A stretch of DNA of 64,000 nt from the NCBI RefSeq assembly GCF_037026685.1, contig NZ_JBANET010000005.1, positions 124,001-188,000 on the forward strand. The letters are read 5' to 3'. The notes under the pieces were generated by a model. The model saw only the letters and a list, made by a program, of their open reading frames with translations, was not told the DNA's origin and did not search any database. The translations under genes were made by a program, and so were the position numbers. The first letter of the stretch is position 1. Every line of letters begins with the position of its first letter. Shown piece after piece: positions 1-8,149 of the stretch. Source of the DNA: Orrella sp037026685 (GTDB taxonomy: Bacteria > Pseudomonadota > Gammaproteobacteria > Burkholderiales > Burkholderiaceae_B).

Positions 1-679
1 CCACCTTGCCGATCATCGAGCCCGCGACGGTGCCGCCGGTGAACGAGATCATGCGCACGCCCGGGTGCGCCACCAGCGCCGCGCCGATGTCGGGCCCGCG
101 CCCCTGCACCACCTGCAGCAGGTTCTCGGGCAGGCCGGCCTCGCGCGCGATGCGGGCCAGTTCCGGCGCGAGCAAGGGCGAATCCTCCGAGGGCTTGAGT
201 AGCACCGCATTGCCCGCGGCCAGCGCCGGCGCCACCTTGGTGGCGTCGTTCATGATGGGCGAATTCCAGGGCGTGATGGCCGCCACCACGCCGTAGGGTT
301 CGAGCACGGTGAAGGACACGTAGTCCCCGCGCGGGGGCGTCACGTCGGTCTGCAGCGTCTCGCATACGCCGGCGTAGTAGCGGAAGGTGCCGATGGCAGA
401 CTCCACCATGCCCCGGCACTCGGCGATCGGCTTGCCGTTATCGCGCATCTGCAGCTGGGCCAGCCGTTCCTTTTCGGCCTGCAGGCCGTCGGCGATGGCG
501 TTGAGCACCAGCGCGCGGCGATGCGGCAGCAGCGATTTCCAGCCCGATTCGCCAAAGGCCTTCCAGGCGCGCTCGACGGCCGCGTCCAATTCGGGCAGGG
601 TGGTGGCCCGCACGCGTGCGACCTCCTGGCCGTTGGCCGGGTCGATGCTGATGATCTCTGGTGTGGATGAGGCGTTCAT
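1..679 (-). CDS. Aldehyde dehydrogenase family protein, N-terminal part (runs off the left edge)
   Basis: NAD(P)-dependent oxidation of an aldehyde to a carboxylic acid is the family reaction; the substrate cannot be told from this fragment. The minus-strand reading from the ATG at 679 gives about 226 residues that follow the ALDH N-terminal half, including ITPWNSP, KPSEDSPL and the start of the cofactor-site region ending in SFTGGT. The catalytic cysteine and glutamate lie beyond the window edge. It is divergent from the GntR gene at 828, which is the obvious candidate regulator. No frameshift is visible in the part present. Confidence 0.93.
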   Translation of the reverse strand, partial: MNASSTPEIISIDPANGQEVARVRATTLPELDAAVERAWKAFGESGWKSLLPHRRALVLNAIADGLQAEKERLAQLQMRDNGKPIAECRGMVESAIGTFRYYAGVCETLQTDVTPPRGDYVSFTVLEPYGVVAAITPWNSPIMNDATKVAPALAAGNAVLLKPSEDSPLLAPELARIAREAGLPENLLQVVQGRGPDIGAALVAHPGVRMISFTGGTVAGSMIGKV

Positions 680-743
680 GCTTGTCCTTGGGGCCTTGCG
701 GGTTGTTTGCGGCAAAAAAGTCTAGGCACTGGACCGCCCGAAA

Positions 744-759
744 ACAACAAGCGCGTTGT
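744..759. promoter_or_regulatory. Inverted repeat in the ALDH/GntR divergent intergenic region
   Basis: The 148-bp gap between the two divergent genes holds ACAAC-N6-GTTGT, a dyad of the size and type bound by GntR-family dimers. It is followed by an AT-rich stretch (772-786) with TAAAAT at 775-780 as a possible -10 for the regulator gene. I see no convincing -35. Operator function is inferred from position only. Confidence 0.3.
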
Positions 760-827
760 CGTTATTCCTAGTAATAAAATTATCAATAGACGCGTCGCTG
801 CCGGCGGCGCAAACCGCCTGCCGCCTC

Positions 828-1511
828 ATGACCCAAAGCAGTTTTTCATCGCTTCTTTTCGCCGACACGCAGCTGCCTGAGCAGGTGGCCGCCGTCATGG
901 CCGCGATCGAGACCGACATCATCCGCAGCCGCATCCTGCCGCGCACCCGCCTGATCGAAGACCACCTCATGGAAGACTACGCGGCCAAGCGCCACGTGGT
1001 GCGCGCCGCGCTGGCCGAGTTGCAGCGCCTGGGCGTGGTGGTCAAGCCGCCGCACCTGGGCGCGCAGCTGCGCCGCTTCGACCGGCAAGGCCTGGAAGAC
1101 CTCTATCACATGCGCCGGGTGCTGCACCACGCCGCCATCGAGATGATCGAGTTCCCGGTGCCGCCCGAACGCCTGGCCGCGGTCGAGGCAGCCTGCCAGG
1201 CGCATGCGCAGGCGGCGGCATCGGGCGAGCTCATCGCCATCCACCGCACCAACATGGCTTTTCACCGCGAGCTGTACGGGCTTTGCGACAACCCCTACCT
1301 GGCCGAATCCATCCGCCTGCACGACTGGCTGAGCTTTCCGGTGCGCGCCTACGGGGTGGCCGATGCGCAGGCCCTGGAGCAGGCCTGCGACGAACACCAG
1401 GCCATGGTCCAGGCCGTGCGCGCGGGCAACCGCGCCGCGCTCGATGCGTTGTCCGTGGCCCACATGGGGCGCGCCCGCAGCCTTTACGAAGAGAAATTCC
1501 TAAGCCGCTGA
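828..1511 (+). CDS. GntR family transcriptional regulator (FCD subfamily)
   Basis: A 227-residue DNA-binding repressor or activator. A winged helix-turn-helix spans about residues 10-80. An all-helical FCD ligand domain follows, with the His residues typical of its metal site (HRTNMAFHREL, DEHQAM, AHMGRAR). The reading frame is open upstream to 756, but the ATG at 828 gives the normal family length and starts just before the conserved N-terminal helix; the extra 24 residues look non-conserved. It is divergent from the aldehyde dehydrogenase gene and probably controls it (inference). Confidence 0.88.
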   Translation: MTQSSFSSLLFADTQLPEQVAAVMAAIETDIIRSRILPRTRLIEDHLMEDYAAKRHVVRAALAELQRLGVVVKPPHLGAQLRRFDRQGLEDLYHMRRVLHHAAIEMIEFPVPPERLAAVEAACQAHAQAAASGELIAIHRTNMAFHRELYGLCDNPYLAESIRLHDWLSFPVRAYGVADAQALEQACDEHQAMVQAVRAGNRAALDALSVAHMGRARSLYEEKFLSR

Positions 1512-1575
1512 GGCCGGCCTTGCGCTGCCCGGGTTGGCGATGGGCCGCCTGCGGCGCAGGAGCGGGGCCGTGCGT

Positions 1576-2322
1576 TCAGAAGGTCTGCCAGATCATGTGC
1601 AGGCTGATCACCGTCATCACGATCTTGAAGCCCAGCCGGAAGGTCGCCTCGGGCAGGTTGTCCAGCGTGCGGGTGCCGACCCAGGTGCCCACCACGCCGC
1701 TGGCGATCATGGCCGCGATCAGCGGCCCCCACTGCGCATAGGCAAAGCCCAGCGTGCCGAAGGCCAGGATCTTCAGGCCATGCTGGATCACCATGCAGGC
1801 CGCGTGCGTGGCCACCAGCGGCTGCTTGACCAGGCCCGTGCCGGCCAGCAGCGCCGCCACCAGCGGACCGGTGGCGCCCACCAGCATGGTGCAGAAGCTC
1901 GATATCGCCCCGCCCAGCACGAAATACGGTTTGCCGTGGCGCTGTGCGGTGGCGCTGGGCTTCTTGCGATAGACCGACCAAAGGATGAACAGGGCCAGCG
2001 CCCACTTGGCCAGCGCATCGGGGATGCTGACGACCACCGAGGCGCCCAGCGCGATGCCGGCCACGCTGCCCAGCGTGAACCACAAGAGCAGCGGACGCAC
2101 CAGGTGGCGGCGCTGGATGATCACGCGCCCGCCGTTCGAACCCAGCTGCACCACGCCATGCACCGGCAGCACGCTGGTCACCGGCATGCCCAGGCCCATC
2201 ACCGCCAGCATGGCCACGCCCCCGCCCAGTCCCATGGCGGCCGTCAGGGCCGAGGTGAGGAAACTGGTGGCCACCAGGACGGCGGCAAAGACGGGCGTGA
2301 TCTCGGCGGGGACGAAGGACAT
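1576..2322 (-). CDS. TauE/SafE family membrane transporter
   Basis: A 248-residue inner-membrane protein with about eight hydrophobic segments and the Gly-rich first repeat (AAMGLGGGVAML) of the TauE/SafE (DUF81) family. The family exports sulfite, sulfoacetate or other small organic anions, but the substrate here is unknown. The frame is open to 2442, but those 40 extra residues are Arg-rich and unlike a transporter N-terminus, so the ATG at 2322 is preferred. The gene converges on the GntR gene and is divergent from the nitrilase operon, with which it shares the intergenic region. Confidence 0.88.
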   Translation of the reverse strand: MSFVPAEITPVFAAVLVATSFLTSALTAAMGLGGGVAMLAVMGLGMPVTSVLPVHGVVQLGSNGGRVIIQRRHLVRPLLLWFTLGSVAGIALGASVVVSIPDALAKWALALFILWSVYRKKPSATAQRHGKPYFVLGGAISSFCTMLVGATGPLVAALLAGTGLVKQPLVATHAACMVIQHGLKILAFGTLGFAYAQWGPLIAAMIASGVVGTWVGTRTLDNLPEATFRLGFKIVMTVISLHMIWQTF

Positions 2323-2365
2323 GGCGCTCTCGGGGGAAAGCTCGGCAGTGTAGCGCGCGTGCCTA

Positions 2366-2394
2366 TTGACCGCGCGGGCGGCGGTCCCTAGAAT
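2366..2394 (+). promoter_or_regulatory. Sigma-70 promoter of the nitrilase/ABC/amiCR operon
   Basis: TTGACC at 2366-2371, a 17-bp spacer and TAGAAT at 2389-2394 match the sigma-70 consensus well. Transcription would start near 2400, leaving a leader of about 165 nt before the nitrilase ATG. That leader contains the hairpins and the terminator described separately. Confidence 0.6.
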
Positions 2395-2451
2395 GCCCCG
2401 CATGGCCCGCCTGCAACGATGCGCCCGGGCCGCGCAGTCCAAGACAGTGCC

Positions 2452-2498
2452 GCGGCAATGATTGCCGCACCACCGACCTACCGTTGGCTATGGAAGCC
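2452..2498 (+). promoter_or_regulatory. Putative ANTAR-type antiterminator: two small hairpins ahead of a leader terminator
   Basis: Hairpin 1 pairs GCGGC (2452-2456) with GCCGC (2464-2468) around AATGATT. Hairpin 2 pairs GGCT (2486-2489) with AGCC (2495-2498) around ATGGA. The 3' arm of hairpin 2 is also the first part of the 5' arm of the terminator at 2495-2538, so the two structures exclude each other. This is the known layout of ANTAR-regulated leaders, where the protein stabilises a two-hairpin antiterminator. The operon itself encodes AmiC- and AmiR-like proteins. The loops are 5 or 7 nt rather than the canonical 6 with A1 and G4, and CCGAC (2473-2477) could pair with GTTGG (2483-2487) instead, so the fold needs testing. 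Confidence 0.55.
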
Positions 2499-2538
2499 CT
2501 CGACTTTCACGCATGCATGCGTGGTCGAGGGCTTTTTT
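2495..2538 (+). terminator. Intrinsic terminator inside the leader of the nitrilase operon
   Basis: A perfect 10-bp stem (2495-2504 with 2524-2533) is followed by a T-run at 2533-2538. The apical part is itself a 16-nt palindrome (2508-2523). It lies after the promoter at 2366-2394 and 28 bp before the nitrilase ATG, so by default it should stop transcription of the operon. It makes sense as a conditional attenuator rather than as the end of a gene, because the only gene to its left is on the other strand. Confidence 0.85.
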
Positions 2539-2565
2539 GTTTTTGCATTCCTGCTTGGAGATCTC

Positions 2566-3465
2566 ATGGAAGCTTCACACGACAAGGGCCAGGGGCTGCC
2601 GCCGTTTCCCGACGCCTTGCTGGCGTGCGTGCAGACCGAGCCCGTGATGGGCGAGGTGGCCGCCAACCTCGCGCGCGCGGCGGCGCTGGTCGAGCAGGCG
2701 GCCGGCCGCGGCGCCCGGCTGGTGGTGCTGCCCGAGCTGGCCAACACGGGCTATGTTTTCGCCAGCCGCGAAGAAGCCTTGGCGCTGGCCGAGCCCGTGC
2801 CAGGCGGCCCCAGCTCGCAGGCGTGGATCGCCCTGGCGCAGCGCCTGGGGATCTACCTGGTGGCGGGCATCGCCGAGCGCGAGGGAGAGAAGCTGTACAA
2901 CGCCGCGTTGGTGGCCGGTCCGCAAGGCTACCTGGGAACCTACCGCAAGCTGCATCTGTGGGGCGACGAGAACCTGTACTTCGAGCCGGGCAACCTGGGC
3001 CTGCCGGTCTTCGATACGCCGTTCGGCCGCCTGGCCGTGGCGATCTGCTATGACGGCTGGTTTCCCGAGGTCTTTCGCCTGCAGGCCATGCAGGGCGCGG
3101 ACATCGTGGCTGTGCCGACCAACTGGGTGCCCATGCCCGGCCAGACGCCCGAAGGGCCGGCCATGGCGCATGCCCTGGCGATGAGCGCGGCGCACAGCAA
3201 TGGTCTTGTCCTGGTGTGCGCCGACCGGGTCGGGCGCGAACGCGGCCAGCCTTTCGTCGGGCGCAGCATCATCGTCGGCTCGCAGGGCTGGCTGGCGGCC
3301 GGCCCGGCCAGCCATGACCGTGAAGAGATCCTGATCGCTCCGTTCAACCTGAAGCAGGCGCGCCATGGCCGCCAGCTCAACGTGTTCAACCACGTGTTGC
3401 GCGACCGGCGCAGCGATGTGTACGACCCCGCACTGGGCGCTGGCATCGCGCCACAAGCCCGTTGA
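2566..3465 (+). CDS. Carbon-nitrogen hydrolase (nitrilase/aliphatic amidase superfamily)
   Basis: A 299-residue cytoplasmic enzyme that hydrolyses an amide, nitrile or carbamoyl group. The Glu-Lys-Cys triad is visible: E57 in LPELANTG, K128 in YRKLHLW, C161 in AICYDGW. The ATG at 2566 is chosen over an upstream open frame to 2419 because GGAG precedes it and the upstream frame runs through the leader hairpins. It is first in the operon with an amide/urea-type importer and AmiC/AmiR-like proteins. It may therefore fill the place that aliphatic amidase AmiE fills in Pseudomonas. The exact substrate is not deducible. Confidence 0.88.
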   Translation: MEASHDKGQGLPPFPDALLACVQTEPVMGEVAANLARAAALVEQAAGRGARLVVLPELANTGYVFASREEALALAEPVPGGPSSQAWIALAQRLGIYLVAGIAEREGEKLYNAALVAGPQGYLGTYRKLHLWGDENLYFEPGNLGLPVFDTPFGRLAVAICYDGWFPEVFRLQAMQGADIVAVPTNWVPMPGQTPEGPAMAHALAMSAAHSNGLVLVCADRVGRERGQPFVGRSIIVGSQGWLAAGPASHDREEILIAPFNLKQARHGRQLNVFNHVLRDRRSDVYDPALGAGIAPQAR

Positions 3466-3499
3466 CCGCCGGCCAAGACCGGCCCCCAAGGAGAAAACC

Positions 3500-4663
3500 A
3501 TGAAAAATCCCTCTTCCCTCTTGCGCCTGGGCCTGGCCGCGGCTGCCGCGGCCCTGTGCAGCGCGGCGCTTGCCCAGGAGCCCATCCGCATCGGCGTGGC
3601 CGTCGGCCTGTCCGGCGCCAACAGCGTGGTCGCGCCGGCCGTGGTCCAGTCCTCGCAACTGGCGGTCGACGAAATCAACGCCGCGGGCGGCATCCTGGGC
3701 CGCAAGGTGGTGCTGGAAATCGCCGACGACGGCTCGGGCGCGGTCGGCGCCCAGAAGGCGTACGACACGCTGGTGTTCCAGAAGAAGGTGGACGCCATCA
3801 TCGCCATGGAAACCAGCGCGGCTCGCAATGCCGCGCTGCCCATCGTGAACCGCGGGCGCGTGCCCCTGATCTACACATCCTTCTACGAAGGGCGCTCGTG
3901 CAGCCGCTGGATGTACGTGAACGGCTGGGTGCCCGAGCAGCAGGTCGCGCCCATCGTCGATCATTTCATGAAGGCAGAGAACGCCAAGACCTTCTTCCTG
4001 GTGGGCAGCGACTACGCCTTCGGCCGCGGCATGCTCAAGTTCACTCGCGAGTACATCGCGGCGCAAGGCGGCCAGGTGGTCGGCGAAGAGTACCTGCCCA
4101 TGGACGGCACCGACTGGACCGCCATCATTTCCCGGATCCGGTCGGCGCGCCCCGACGCGCTGATCAGCTCGACCGCCGGCGGCAGCCCCAACGTCAGCCT
4201 GGCCAAGCAGATCAAGGCGGCCGGCCTGTCCATGCCCTACGGCAACCTGGCGATCGACGAGGGCACGGCCCGCACCATGGGCGAGACGGCCCAGGGCATG
4301 TATATGTCGGCTTCGTACCTGACCAGCATCGACAACGAGGCCAACCGGAAATTCCTGCAAGGCCTGCAGGCCAAGTTCGGCGCCCAGGCCAAGACGGCCA
4401 ACGAGTTGTCCGAGCCGCAGTACGAGGCGTTCTACCTGTACAAGGCGGCGGTCGAGCAGGCAGGCAGCACCGATGCCCAGAAAGTGGTGCAGGCGCTTGG
4501 CCAGGTGTCCTTCGACGGTCCGCGCGGCGAGGTGCGCATGGACCGGCAGCGTCACGCGGCGCTGTCGATGCGGCTGGGCCAGGTCCAGGCCGACGGCTCG
4601 ATCAAGATCTTGCAGACCTTCGATGCGGTCGATCCGGGCGAGCAATGCCCGGATCTGAAGTAA
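3500..4663 (+). CDS. ABC transporter substrate-binding protein, urea/amide (AmiC/UrtA/FmdD-like) family
   Basis: A 387-residue periplasmic binding protein. It has an AAG GAG ribosome site, a signal peptide with likely cleavage after ALA (residue 25), and a Leu/Ile/Val-binding type I fold beginning IRIGVAVGLSG. The family binds branched-chain amino acids, urea or short amides. The nitrilase upstream and the AmiC-like protein at 8150 favour an amide-like ligand (inference). It shares the FYEGRSC / VYEGFEY type region with the AmiC-like protein, so the two look paralogous: one exported, one apparently cytoplasmic. Confidence 0.9.
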   Translation: MKNPSSLLRLGLAAAAAALCSAALAQEPIRIGVAVGLSGANSVVAPAVVQSSQLAVDEINAAGGILGRKVVLEIADDGSGAVGAQKAYDTLVFQKKVDAIIAMETSAARNAALPIVNRGRVPLIYTSFYEGRSCSRWMYVNGWVPEQQVAPIVDHFMKAENAKTFFLVGSDYAFGRGMLKFTREYIAAQGGQVVGEEYLPMDGTDWTAIISRIRSARPDALISSTAGGSPNVSLAKQIKAAGLSMPYGNLAIDEGTARTMGETAQGMYMSASYLTSIDNEANRKFLQGLQAKFGAQAKTANELSEPQYEAFYLYKAAVEQAGSTDAQKVVQALGQVSFDGPRGEVRMDRQRHAALSMRLGQVQADGSIKILQTFDAVDPGEQCPDLK

Positions 4664-4715
4664 ACCGCGCGGCATGCGGCGGCGCGCGCGAGCGCCGCCG
4701 CAAAAGGAGAGCACC

Positions 4716-5549
4716 ATGAGCCTGTTGCTGGATATCCTGAGCACGGCGGCGATGCTGTACATCGTCACGGCCGGGCTGATGATGATCTTCGGCGTCATGA
4801 AGATCGTCAATTTCGCCCATGGCGCCATCATCACGCTGGGCAGCTATGCAAGCTTCGTCATCTCGCGGCTGGGCCTGGATCCCTGGCTGGGCTTGCCGTT
4901 CGCCCTGGCCGTGGGCGTGGCCGTGGGCATGCTGGTCGAGCGCCTGATCGTGCGGCCCCTTTACAAGCGTCCGCTGGACGCCATCCTGGCTACCTGGGGC
5001 CTGGGCATCGTGATCGGGCAACTGATCACCCTAGCGTTCGGACGCGAAGTGCAGTTCGTCGATTCCCCGGTGCAAGGCGCGGTGTCGCTGCTGGGCACCG
5101 ACTATTCGGCCTATCGTCTTTTGCTCGTTCCCATCGCCTTGCTGCTGTGCGCGGCGATGACGGCGCTGCTCAACGGCACGCGCTTCGGGGTCAAGACCCG
5201 CGCGGTGATCATGAACGAGGACCTGGCCAAGGGGCTGGGCATTCATTCCGAACGCATCCGTTTCGCCACCTTCAGCCTGGGCGCCGGACTGGGCGCGCTG
5301 GCCGGCGCGCTGGTTACGCCACTCTCGAGCGTCGACCCCAATATGGGCCTGCCCTGGCTGGTCAGCGCCTTCATGCTGGTCATGGTCTCGGGCCATTCCA
5401 TGGCCAGCCTGCTGCTGACCTGCGCCGTCTTCGGCGCCTGTCAGGTGCTGGTCAGCCTATACGTCAGCCCCGTGGCCGGCGGCGTCACCATCGCCGTGCT
5501 GGCCGCGCTCACCCTTCGTATCCGGCCGCGAGGATTCGCCCATGACTGA
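4716..5549 (+). CDS. ABC transporter permease, LivH family
   Basis: A 277-residue inner-membrane permease with the LivH N-terminal pattern (IFGVMKIVNFAHGAI) and about eight hydrophobic segments. It would form the membrane channel with the LivM part of the next protein. An AAAAGGAG ribosome site precedes the ATG at 4716. The last 8 bp overlap the start of the next gene, consistent with translational coupling. Confidence 0.92.
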   Translation: MSLLLDILSTAAMLYIVTAGLMMIFGVMKIVNFAHGAIITLGSYASFVISRLGLDPWLGLPFALAVGVAVGMLVERLIVRPLYKRPLDAILATWGLGIVIGQLITLAFGREVQFVDSPVQGAVSLLGTDYSAYRLLLVPIALLLCAAMTALLNGTRFGVKTRAVIMNEDLAKGLGIHSERIRFATFSLGAGLGALAGALVTPLSSVDPNMGLPWLVSAFMLVMVSGHSMASLLLTCAVFGACQVLVSLYVSPVAGGVTIAVLAALTLRIRPRGFAHD

Positions 5550-7359
5550 ACCTTCCGCTCTTGCCCCGTCCGGCGCGGCTGCCCAGCGGCGCGCGCGGCG
5601 CGCTGGCGAGCTTGGCCTGCTGGCCGCGCTGTGCCTGGCCTTGACCGTCATCGGGCCCTGGGTGTTCGACACCTATCTGCTCAACATCCTGATCAAGGCG
5701 CTGTTTTTTGCGGCGGCCGCGGTCACCGTAGACCTGTTGTGGGGCTACACGGGTTACCTGACCTTCGGCCAGTCGGCCTTCTTTGGTGTGGGCGCTTATG
5801 CCGCGGGCCTTGTGTTCACCCACCTGGGCTTCTCGCCGATGCTGGCTGCGCTGGCTTTGCTAATCGCACTGCTGGCGGCCGCCCTGGTTGCGGGGCTGAC
5901 CGGCTGGCTCTCCTTTTACCGCGGCGCTTCTCCTTTCTTCGCCACGGTGATTTCGCTGGTGCTGCCCATCGTGCTGACCCAGCTGGCGCTCTCGGGCGGC
6001 ACCTTCACCGGTTCCTCCTCGGGCCTGACCGGCTTCGAAACCTTCGACTGGTCGTTGCAGGCCTGGTATATGGTCGCCGCCGGGTTCCTGTCGGCGGTGG
6101 CTTTGCTGGCCTGGGTGGTGGTGCGCAGCGACGGCGGCCGCTTGCTGGTGGCCCTGCGCGACAACGAGCCGCGTTGCGCCTACCTGGGCCTGAACACCCC
6201 GAGGCTGCGCATCATGCTGCTGGTGGTCTGCGGCATGGTGGCCAGCGCGGCGGGCTTCGGCTATGGCGCATTCAGCGGCGTGGTCGCGCCCGAACTGGCG
6301 GGCTTCGTATTCGGCACCGAGCTGATCATCTGGGTCGCCCTGGGCGGGCGCGGCACGGTATGGGGGCCGGTGGTCGGCGCCATCGCCATCAACGTGGCGG
6401 CGGCCTACCTGAGCGGCAGCATGCCGTTCGTCTGGCAGCTCTTGCTGGGCCTAGCCTTTATCGTGGTGATCCTGCTGTTGCCCCGGGGCCTGTTGCCTCT
6501 TCTGCTGGCGCCGCTGCGCCGACGCGCGGCGTCCGCGCCGGTGCCCCGGCTGGTGCCGCGTCCGGCCGCTGCCCGCGCCGAGGCGCACGGCCCTGCGCTG
6601 GCCATGCAGGGCGTGGCCAAGCATTTCGGCAGCCTCAAGGTGCTGGAGGGCATCGACCTGCAGGCCGCCGGCGGCGAATTGCTGGGCCTGATCGGCCCGA
6701 ACGGCGCGGGCAAGACCACGCTGATGCGTTGCATCAGCGACGGCGCCGAGCGCTCGGGCGGCACGGTACGGCTGGGCGGCCAGGATATCGGCCGCCAGGG
6801 GCCGGACCGCTGCGTGCGCCTGGGGCTGGGACGCAAGTTCCAGAACGCCAACGTGTTCGAGACGCTGACCGTGGCCGAAAGCCTGCGCGTGGCCGGTACG
6901 CTGCGCAGGCCACCCTCATGGCTGCGCCGCGCGCCCGAGCTGGCATTGCCCGGCTATGCCTTGCAGGTGTTGCGCACCACTGCTTTGGATCGCAAGCTGG
7001 ACGTGGTCACGCGGGATCTCTCGCATGGCGAGCAGCAGGCGCTGGAGCTGTCCATGGTGCTGGCGCTCGAGCCCAGCGTGGTGCTGCTGGACGAACCTAC
7101 CGCGGGCCTGACCAAGACCGAACGCAGCCAAATCGGCCAGGTGCTGTCCGCGCTGGCTCGCACGCATGGCCTGTGCTGCCTGTTGGTCGAGCACGACCTG
7201 GACTTCGTACAGGAGATCGCCACACGCATCGTGGTGTTGCACCAAGGCCGCATCGTCATGCAGGGCAGCTTTCAGGAAGTGGTGGCTTCCGAGCTGGTGC
7301 GCACCATTTATGCCGGCACGGCGCAGGTTGTCGGCGATGCCCCGCCCCGGGAGGCCTGA
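5542..7359 (+). CDS. Fused ABC permease and ATPase (LivM-LivG)
   Basis: A 605-residue fusion. Residues 1 to about 335 are a LivM-type permease with many membrane spans (LLWGYTGYLTFGQSAFFGVG). After a Pro/Ala/Arg-rich linker, residues from about 345 form a LivG-type ATPase with Walker A GPNGAGKTT (385-393), signature LSHGEQ near 493 and Walker B VVLLDEPT. Many Liv/Urt systems encode these as two proteins, although LivM-LivG fusions are known in beta-proteobacteria. The fusion fixes the ratio of channel to ATPase. No frameshift is needed to read through the junction. Confidence 0.92.
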   Translation: MTEPSALAPSGAAAQRRARRAGELGLLAALCLALTVIGPWVFDTYLLNILIKALFFAAAAVTVDLLWGYTGYLTFGQSAFFGVGAYAAGLVFTHLGFSPMLAALALLIALLAAALVAGLTGWLSFYRGASPFFATVISLVLPIVLTQLALSGGTFTGSSSGLTGFETFDWSLQAWYMVAAGFLSAVALLAWVVVRSDGGRLLVALRDNEPRCAYLGLNTPRLRIMLLVVCGMVASAAGFGYGAFSGVVAPELAGFVFGTELIIWVALGGRGTVWGPVVGAIAINVAAAYLSGSMPFVWQLLLGLAFIVVILLLPRGLLPLLLAPLRRRAASAPVPRLVPRPAAARAEAHGPALAMQGVAKHFGSLKVLEGIDLQAAGGELLGLIGPNGAGKTTLMRCISDGAERSGGTVRLGGQDIGRQGPDRCVRLGLGRKFQNANVFETLTVAESLRVAGTLRRPPSWLRRAPELALPGYALQVLRTTALDRKLDVVTRDLSHGEQQALELSMVLALEPSVVLLDEPTAGLTKTERSQIGQVLSALARTHGLCCLLVEHDLDFVQEIATRIVVLHQGRIVMQGSFQEVVASELVRTIYAGTAQVVGDAPPREA

Positions 7360-7360
7360 G

Positions 7361-8074
7361 ATGCAAGCAAGCGAAACGATGCTGGACCTGCAGGACGTGC
7401 AAAGCGGCTACAAGTCGTCCATCGTGCTCAAGGGCGTAAGCCTGTCCGTGAGCATGGGCGAGGCGGTGGCGCTGCTGGGCAAGAACGGCATGGGCAAGAG
7501 CACGCTGCTCAAGACCGTGATGGGCTATCTGCCCAAGGCAGCCGGCCATGTGCGCCTGGCCGGCCAGGACGTCACCAGGCTGGCGCCCTACCGGGTGGCG
7601 CAACGCGGCGTGGCCTATGCGGCGCAGGAGCAGCCGTTGTTCCAAGACTTGAGCGTGCGCGACAACCTGCGCCTGGCCTTGCCCGGCGACGCCTTGTTCG
7701 ATGCGCGCTTTGCGCCGGTGGCGGAGCTTTTTCCCGTTTTCGGCACCCGGCTGCGCCAGCCTGCCGGCACGCTCTCGGGCGGCGAGCAGAAGATGCTGCT
7801 GGTGGCGCGCGCGCTGATGGCCCGGCCCCGCCTGCTGTTGCTGGACGAGATCACCGAGGGCCTGCAGCCTTCGGTGATCGACCGGCTGGCGCGGGCGCTG
7901 CGCTGGGAGCGCAGCGAGCACGGCACCGCCATGCTGATCGTGGAGCAGAACGTGGCCTTTGCCCGCGAGGTGGCCGACCGCTACCTGGTGCTCAAGCAGG
8001 GCGCCATCGTGGATGCAGGCGCCATGCAGGCTCCCGACGCGGCGCGGCGCATCTTCGGCCACCTGACGGTTTGA
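7361..8074 (+). CDS. ABC transporter ATPase, LivF family
   Basis: A 237-residue ATPase, the second nucleotide-binding subunit of the importer. Walker A is GKNGMGKST, the signature is LSGGEQKML and Walker B is LLLLDEITEG. The ATG at 7361 follows the stop of the fused permease/ATPase gene by one base, so the genes are surely co-transcribed. LivF-type subunits are usual in branched-chain amino acid and urea/amide importers. Confidence 0.93.
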   Translation: MQASETMLDLQDVQSGYKSSIVLKGVSLSVSMGEAVALLGKNGMGKSTLLKTVMGYLPKAAGHVRLAGQDVTRLAPYRVAQRGVAYAAQEQPLFQDLSVRDNLRLALPGDALFDARFAPVAELFPVFGTRLRQPAGTLSGGEQKMLLVARALMARPRLLLLDEITEGLQPSVIDRLARALRWERSEHGTAMLIVEQNVAFAREVADRYLVLKQGAIVDAGAMQAPDAARRIFGHLTV

Positions 8075-8149
8075 GCCGCTGGCGCGGTATGCTGGATGCG
8101 GCGGCTTCGCGCCGCCGCCTGGCTGGCGGCCGCCGCCCTTCGTTCCTCT

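Noticed and set aside
2401..2538. Guanidine (ykkC-type) or other known metabolite riboswitch in the nitrilase leader
   Set aside because: The conserved single-stranded blocks of the ykkC classes are not present. The short two-hairpin plus terminator layout and the AmiR gene in the operon fit ANTAR control better.
8096..8149. Signal peptide on the AmiC-like protein from an upstream ATG
   Set aside because: The extra residues are short, interrupted by arginines and end in MIMAK rather than a cleavage site; AmiC proteins are cytoplasmic.
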